Shown: in pieces, positions 52,164 to 56,472 of the stretch | Position numbering within the stretch: the stretch's first letter is position 1 | Layout of the letters: each line of letters starts with the position of its first letter | DNA from: JBGYPP01 sp041838515 | GTDB taxonomy: Bacteria > Bacillota > Clostridia > Lachnospirales > Lachnospiraceae | NCBI GenBank assembly: GCA_041838515.1 | Contig: JBGYPP010000029.1 | Span: 1 to 56,472 of the forward strand | Length of the DNA stretch: 56,472 nt | Direction: 5' to 3' | Position numbers and translations under genes: made by a program | Notes under the pieces: generated by a model | What the model was told of the DNA's origin: nothing | What the model saw: only the letters and a program-made list of their open reading frames with translations | The model's database searches: none

Positions 52164-53006
52164 ATGGACAATCATTTGTTGAAGCGATATGCCAACAGGG
52201 TCCGTCAGGGGATTATCCGGTCAGTGCACAGCGCCAAGGCGGGGCATCCCGGGGGTTCCCTTTCGGCGGCGGATATATTGACCTTTCTGTATTTTGAGGA
52301 ATTGCGCATAGATGCGGCCAATCCGGACTGGCCACAGAGAGATAGATTTGTCCTTTCTAAGGGGCATACGGCACCTGGTCTGTATGCCGCACTGGCGGTC
52401 AAGGGCATTATTCCCGAGGAGGATCTGCTAACCCTGAGAAAGATAGGCTCATATTTGCAGGGGCATCCCTGCATAGAGATACCTGGGGTGGATATGTCCT
52501 CCGGTTCCCTGGGGCAAGGCGTGTCTGCGGCTGTGGGCATGGCCTTGGGAGCCAGACTGCAAAAATCCGATCTGCGGGTGTACTCCCTGCTGGGGGATGG
52601 CGAGCTGCAGGAGGGTCAGGTGTGGGAGGCGGCTATGTTTGCCGGCCACCAGGCTTTGGACAACCTGTGCATTATGGTGGACAACAACAATCTGCAGATA
52701 GATGGGGAAATAGACAAGGTCTGCTCCCCCTATCCCATAGACGAAAAGTTCGCAGCCTTTAATTTCCATGTGTTTACAGCCGATGCCCATGATTTTGACA
52801 GCATACGCCAGGCCCTGGGGCAGGCCAGACAGGCCAAGGGCAAGCCCAGCGCCATCGTATTTAAGAGTGTAAAGGGCAAGGGCGTGTCCTATATGGAAAA
52901 CAATGGGGAGTGGCATGGAAAGGCTCCCGGGGATGCGTTGTTTGCCCAGGCTATGGAAGAGCTGGAGGCAGAGGCGCGCAGCTTATCCGGTGAGGGGGTG
53001 GCATAA
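52164..53006 (+). CDS. Transketolase, N-terminal (thiamine-binding) subunit
   Basis: This 280-residue subunit binds thiamine diphosphate: HSAKAGHPGGSLS near the start, the GDGELQEGQVWEA motif with the Mg2+ ligands and NNNLQIDG. It pairs with the C-terminal subunit gene, whose start overlaps its stop by one base. Split transketolases are common in Firmicutes and archaea; they exchange two-carbon units in the pentose phosphate pathway. AGGAGG precedes the ATG. Confidence 0.95.
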   Translation: MDNHLLKRYANRVRQGIIRSVHSAKAGHPGGSLSAADILTFLYFEELRIDAANPDWPQRDRFVLSKGHTAPGLYAALAVKGIIPEEDLLTLRKIGSYLQGHPCIEIPGVDMSSGSLGQGVSAAVGMALGARLQKSDLRVYSLLGDGELQEGQVWEAAMFAGHQALDNLCIMVDNNNLQIDGEIDKVCSPYPIDEKFAAFNFHVFTADAHDFDSIRQALGQARQAKGKPSAIVFKSVKGKGVSYMENNGEWHGKAPGDALFAQAMEELEAEARSLSGEGVA

Positions 53007-53956
53007 TGGCAGACACGGCAAAGATGATAGCCACAAGGGAGAGTTATGGGCAGACCCTTCGGGAGTTGGGGGCTGAGCATGACAATATCGTGGTTTTGGA
53101 TGCGGATCTGGCGGAGGCCACCAAGACGGCTGTGTTCCAAAAGGCCTATCCTGAGCGTTTCTTTGATTGCGGCATAGCTGAGGCCAATATGATGAGTGTG
53201 GCGGCAGGCCTGGCCACCATGGGTTTTGTGCCCTTTGTCAGCAGCTTTGCCATGTTTGCCGCAGGCAGGGCCTATGAGCAGGTCCGCAATTCTATAGGAT
53301 ACCCCCATCTCAATGTCAAAATCGGTGCCAGCCATGCCGGCATAACTGTGGGGGAGGATGGTGCTACACACCAGTGTAATGAAGATTTATCCCTGATGCG
53401 CAATATACCCGGTATGATGGTGTTGTGTCCGGCGGACGATGTGGAGGCCAGATTGGCTGTACGCGCAGCTTTTGCCCATAAGGGGCCGGTGTATATGCGT
53501 TTTGGCCGTGCGCCCGTGCCCGTAGTTTTTGACGAAAATTATTCCTTTGCGCTGGGTAAAGGTGCCGTGCTGAGGCAGGGCGAGGATGTGAGCCTGGTGG
53601 CTACGGGCATATGCGTAAGATCGGCTCTTGAGGCTGCGCAGCTGCTGTCCCTGGAGGGTATAGAAGCGCAGGTGATCAATATCTGCTCCATCAAACCCAT
53701 AGACAGGGAGATACTGGTGGCTGCGGCGGCCAAGACCGGCCGTGTGGTCACCATAGAGGAGCACAGCATTATAGGCGGCCTGGGAAGCGCAGTCTGCGAG
53801 TGTCTGTCAGAGCATTATCCGGTGCCTGTCCGTCGTATAGGCATAGAGGATGTGTTTGGAGAGTCTGGTCCGGCCATGGATCTGGTGGAGAAGTATGGTC
53901 TGGACGGCAAAGGCGTTTTTGCCAAGGTAAAGCGCTTCCTGCAGGAACGGCCTTAG
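53006..53956 (+). CDS. Transketolase, C-terminal subunit
   Basis: This 316-residue subunit supplies the pyrimidine-binding and C-terminal domains: VLDADLAEATKT, FDCGIAEANMMSVAAGLA (with the conserved Glu that activates the cofactor) and ASHAGITVGEDGATHQ. It overlaps the previous gene at A-ATG, so both are made together. A bidirectional terminator follows. Confidence 0.95.
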   Translation: MADTAKMIATRESYGQTLRELGAEHDNIVVLDADLAEATKTAVFQKAYPERFFDCGIAEANMMSVAAGLATMGFVPFVSSFAMFAAGRAYEQVRNSIGYPHLNVKIGASHAGITVGEDGATHQCNEDLSLMRNIPGMMVLCPADDVEARLAVRAAFAHKGPVYMRFGRAPVPVVFDENYSFALGKGAVLRQGEDVSLVATGICVRSALEAAQLLSLEGIEAQVINICSIKPIDREILVAAAAKTGRVVTIEEHSIIGGLGSAVCECLSEHYPVPVRRIGIEDVFGESGPAMDLVEKYGLDGKGVFAKVKRFLQERP

Positions 53957-53998
53957 AGTTCTAGGAAAAAAAATAAGAGAATAAAGAAGCGAAATATA

Positions 53999-54032
53999 GC
54001 AAAAGGGATGCCGGCATGGGCATCCCTTTTGC
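53999..54032. terminator. Bidirectional terminator between transketolase and yhaN
   Basis: GCAAAAGGGATGCC pairs exactly with GGCATCCCTTTTGC around a 6-base loop. The A and T runs in the stem allow it to work in both directions between the convergent units. Confidence 0.85.
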
Positions 54033-54058
54033 CCTGTCCTGGGCCAAGCTCCCCCTTT

Positions 54059-56359
54059 CTATGTCTGGGGCATACGGGAGGGGTGGCAGGTGAAATACAG
54101 AATTTGATATTTTTCTGACAATTTGAGCAAAAAATCCAGTGCCAGGCCGGCTGTGCCTTGATCCATATATGCCAGAGGGTCATCCAGTATCAACGGCGGC
54201 CTGGAGGAAGTCCGGCCGCCGCCGTCCTCCCCAAAAAGCGCATCCACCAGGGCAAGCTGCAAAGCCAGGCGGCATAGCTGGCCCTGGCCCTGGCTCATAT
54301 GCTCCATGGGCCAAAACTCCCCTTCTCCCCGGAGGCGGTAGGCCAACTGGGCATCGATCTGTATCCTGGGGGCCAGGTCTGGGCAAAGAGCAGAAAGGTG
54401 GCGCTGAAAAGACCTCTCTAGAAGAGGGAGATAAGATGCCGACAGCCTTTCCTTGGCCCTGGATAAGTAGGAGGCCGTTAGTAGCAGTGCCTCATGGGTC
54501 TGGGCTGCCTCCTCCATCTGCTCCTGCAAGCGCATACGCTGCGCCTGCCATTGGGGCAGCCCGTCAGCCTCCTCCTCAAGAGCCTCTAGGGATTGCTTTT
54601 GGCTGCCCAAAAGGCGGGCCAGCTCTTGTATCCGCTGATCCAGGCGCTTCAGCGCCTCCGGGTCTGACGGGAGGGCGGGAGGCGCTCCGGCCGGAGGGAG
54701 GCGGGGATGGTCCGGATCCTCTTCCATCCGGGCCAATTGCAACCTGGACTCCTCCAGCTGTTGTGCCAAGGCCAGAGCCGATTGCCTCCGGCTCTGGAGC
54801 AATTCCCATCTGGCATCTGCTTCGGCGGGAATTTGGTCCGCCAGACTGGAGAAATCATATGCATCCCAGGCGCTTTCCAGCAGGCGGGTATTCTCCTCTA
54901 TCTGCGTTTCCAGAGAGGAGAACTGCTCCAACACGCCCTGGGCATGGGCCTGCTCAGACTGCAGCCGCTCCATATGGGTCTGGAACTTGTCTTTGTATAA
55001 ACTCTGGTATAAGCGTTCCAGCGTGAGGATTTCAGTCCTGGCATGCTGCAGGCTCTGCTCCCGACGGCGGGCTTGGGCCAAACGGCGTTTCCGTAAAAAA
55101 AGAAGAGGAGGCAGTAGGCAGAGAGGGGCCAGGCCTCTGAGCATCCAGGCTGGCCAAGAGGGATGATGCCAGACAAGGGATAGTCCCAGCAGGCATAGCG
55201 CCAGCAGGCATGAGGCCAGTATGGCCGGGTGCAGCAGCCTGGAGGCGGATAGGAGGCTGGGAGAATCGGTTTTGGCCGGGTTTTCTATATCCTTCGCCTG
55301 GGATTTCCACAGCTCCAGTTCCCTGGATATATTTTGTAAATCCCCGTCCTCTGCCAGGCAGGCCCGGGCAGCCTCTGACGCATCCCTGCGGACGGTATTT
55401 TTCCAACGGAGCAGAAAATCCTGCTTGTCCTCGCCCTGCAAAAATTGCTCCTTCTGCAATTCCAGTCTTTGGATTTCCTGTATACGGGACCGTAGGCTGG
55501 AGAGAGCCTCCGGAGAGGGCAGACCTTGAGGGAAGAGCCTCTCTGCCTGTGCTTTTTTTTCCTCCCAGCCGGAACAGAGATCCTTTAAGCTATAATAAGC
55601 CTGGGCCTTGGCCTGTAAGGCCTGTTCCTGGGACAGTGCCAGCAGAGCGCTTCGCCTTTCCTCCAGGGAGGCCAGTTCGGCTTCTCCCACTTCTATCTCG
55701 CCTCGCAGTCCAGCGGCCTTTTGAATGGCAAGCAGCGCCATATCCTCCTTCTGCCTCAGATCCATCCTCTCCTTTTCCCAGAGCCCTAACAGGCCGCCGC
55801 TACCCCTTTTGGCCTTGATCTTCAGAGCGGCCTGATCCAAGGCGGCTATGGCCGGGTCATAGCCCTCTCCCAGAGCCTCCATTTCCAGCCGTCTGGCCAA
55901 TCCCTGTTGCAGCCCGGCGTTCATGGCCGGGTGGGGAGCCTCCGGGTGTATGTGGCAGCAGCGGCGAAAGCTCTCCTTGTCCAGACCGAATAAGGCAAGA
56001 CCCAGATTCTCGTCAAAGTCCCGGCAGGGCGTATGGCTATCCCTATCCCAGAGCCTGAAGCTATCCTGGGATTTTTTTTCGCCAAAAAAGCGTTGCACCA
56101 GGTAGCGCTTGCCCTGGGCGGTAAAGGCCAGCTCGCCACCGAATTTGCCCTTATTCCAGGGCAGGTAACGACTGCGCTCATAGATATCCTTGGTCCGGCT
56201 CTTGTAATCCAGGCCGTACAGCATGGCTGTCAAAAAGGCCGCCAGCGTGGACTTTCCCCATCCGTTTTCGGCCAGAAGGGGCCAAAAACCAGGGTAAAAA
56301 TCTTGGCGGTAATGGGATAAGCAGCCGAAGTTTTCAATTTGGCAGTATTCCAGGCGCAT
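54059..56359 (-). CDS. yhaN: YhaN-like SMC/Rad50-type ATPase
   Basis: This 766-residue protein has the split ATPase of SMC-like repair proteins. Walker A (ENGWGKST, 31-38) is at the N-terminus. The signature MSQGQGQLCRLALQLAL and Walker B (PLILDDPLAYMD) are near the C-terminus. In between are long coiled coils and two hydrophobic helices in the middle (ILASCLLALCLLGLSLVW, then WMLRGLAPLCLLPPLLFL), as in B. subtilis YhaN. It is shorter than that protein. Its ATG (56359) overlaps the stop of the upstream nuclease gene as TGATG. The pair is expected to act in DNA double-strand break repair. Confidence 0.9.
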   Translation of the reverse strand: MRLEYCQIENFGCLSHYRQDFYPGFWPLLAENGWGKSTLAAFLTAMLYGLDYKSRTKDIYERSRYLPWNKGKFGGELAFTAQGKRYLVQRFFGEKKSQDSFRLWDRDSHTPCRDFDENLGLALFGLDKESFRRCCHIHPEAPHPAMNAGLQQGLARRLEMEALGEGYDPAIAALDQAALKIKAKRGSGGLLGLWEKERMDLRQKEDMALLAIQKAAGLRGEIEVGEAELASLEERRSALLALSQEQALQAKAQAYYSLKDLCSGWEEKKAQAERLFPQGLPSPEALSSLRSRIQEIQRLELQKEQFLQGEDKQDFLLRWKNTVRRDASEAARACLAEDGDLQNISRELELWKSQAKDIENPAKTDSPSLLSASRLLHPAILASCLLALCLLGLSLVWHHPSWPAWMLRGLAPLCLLPPLLFLRKRRLAQARRREQSLQHARTEILTLERLYQSLYKDKFQTHMERLQSEQAHAQGVLEQFSSLETQIEENTRLLESAWDAYDFSSLADQIPAEADARWELLQSRRQSALALAQQLEESRLQLARMEEDPDHPRLPPAGAPPALPSDPEALKRLDQRIQELARLLGSQKQSLEALEEEADGLPQWQAQRMRLQEQMEEAAQTHEALLLTASYLSRAKERLSASYLPLLERSFQRHLSALCPDLAPRIQIDAQLAYRLRGEGEFWPMEHMSQGQGQLCRLALQLALVDALFGEDGGGRTSSRPPLILDDPLAYMDQGTAGLALDFLLKLSEKYQILYFTCHPSRMPQT

Positions 56360-56472
56360 CAAGACACCTCCTGTCCGGCCAATGCCCTCAGCCCCAGTTG
56401 GAGTATGCGTGATCTCTGGGGGCCCTCAGGCAATTCCTCCATGACCAGGCGGGCGAACTCCCCACGCAGAGA
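56359..56472 (-). CDS. yhaO: YhaO-like DNA exonuclease, C-terminal fragment (cut by window edge)
   Basis: The last 37 residues read SLRGEFARLVMEELP, then EGPQRSRILQLGLRALAGQEVS before TGA. The pattern G-E-F-x-R-L-V and Q-L-G-L-R-A-L-x-G-x-E-V is the usual C-terminus of YhaO-type (SbcD/Mre11-like) metallophosphoesterases. Position directly before yhaN with a TGATG overlap supports this. The catalytic part is outside the window. Confidence 0.8.
   Translation of the reverse strand, partial: SLRGEFARLVMEELPEGPQRSRILQLGLRALAGQEVS

Overview
The window looks like the chromosome of a low-GC-lineage Clostridia bacterium, most likely a Lachnospiraceae relative. The gene order parA-parB-DUF4446-HD-GYP-serS-DUF3881 fits that family, and DUF3881 is, to my knowledge, largely confined to it. 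Genes start with strong AGGAGG-type ribosome sites. The coding DNA is fairly GC-rich yet uses AUA for isoleucine and AGG/AGA for arginine very often. The left end lies near the replication origin: there are two parS-like sites next to parA/parB, and the 5' end of an IS30-type transposase runs off the left edge.

Layout. (1) 1-6370: IS30 fragment, parS sites, parA, parB, DUF4446, HD-GYP, serS, DUF3881, tRNA-Arg(CCU). (2) 6380-9102: an ADP-ribosylation operon encoding a flavin-fold/2x[4Fe-4S] protein, a zinc-type macrodomain hydrolase and a class M sirtuin (SirTM). It is preceded by a consensus promoter inside a duplicated, palindromic operator-like element. (3) 9223-12321: a response regulator, a histidine kinase with an in-frame stop codon, and an exported protein of unknown function. 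(4) 12365-20260: a carbohydrate locus with a LacI regulator, YesL and a membrane-anchored protein on the minus strand. Divergent to these are a two-permease ABC importer, its binding lipoprotein and a GH32 fructosidase. Three copies of a putative LacI operator lie in the divergent promoter region.

(5) 20365-35293: a surface-glycan cassette with an SGNH hydrolase, GtrII-type glucosyltransferase, GtrB-type glycosyltransferase, AT3 acyltransferase, WecE-like aminotransferase and four large polytopic membrane proteins. It ends in a two-component system and a small alarmone synthetase-like gene. (6) 35300-36200: a flavodoxin and a DUF2325 protein behind a leader with two GTTAG-n6-CTAAC palindromes and a terminator hairpin between them, which suggests metal (iron) control. 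(7) 36364-40590: more glycan genes (GT39-like, a second GtrII paralogue, a GT52-like transferase). (8) 40731-45673: NADP-type secondary alcohol dehydrogenase, a CobW GTPase, a PglK/MsbA-like flippase and a family 2 glycosyltransferase. (9) 45700-49425: two tRNA-Gly genes, a Crp/Fnr regulator, an XRE regulator overlapping UDP-galactopyranose mutase, and a formate/nitrite channel. (10) 49509-56472: a large exported protein with a degenerate C39-peptidase-like tail, a split transketolase, and a YhaN/YhaO DNA-repair pair, with yhaO cut by the right edge.

The main theme is extracytoplasmic glycan building and decoration (about twelve genes). Undecaprenyl-sugar donors (GtrB), GT-C enzymes that use them outside the membrane, acyl transfer (AT3 plus SGNH), amino-sugar and galactofuranose precursor synthesis, and a flippase together suggest a heavily modified wall or capsular polymer. 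The best candidate for a little-described system is the SirTM/macrodomain operon. It lacks the usual GcvH-L/LplA2 partners and carries a redox protein instead. I see no CRISPR array, prophage or rRNA.
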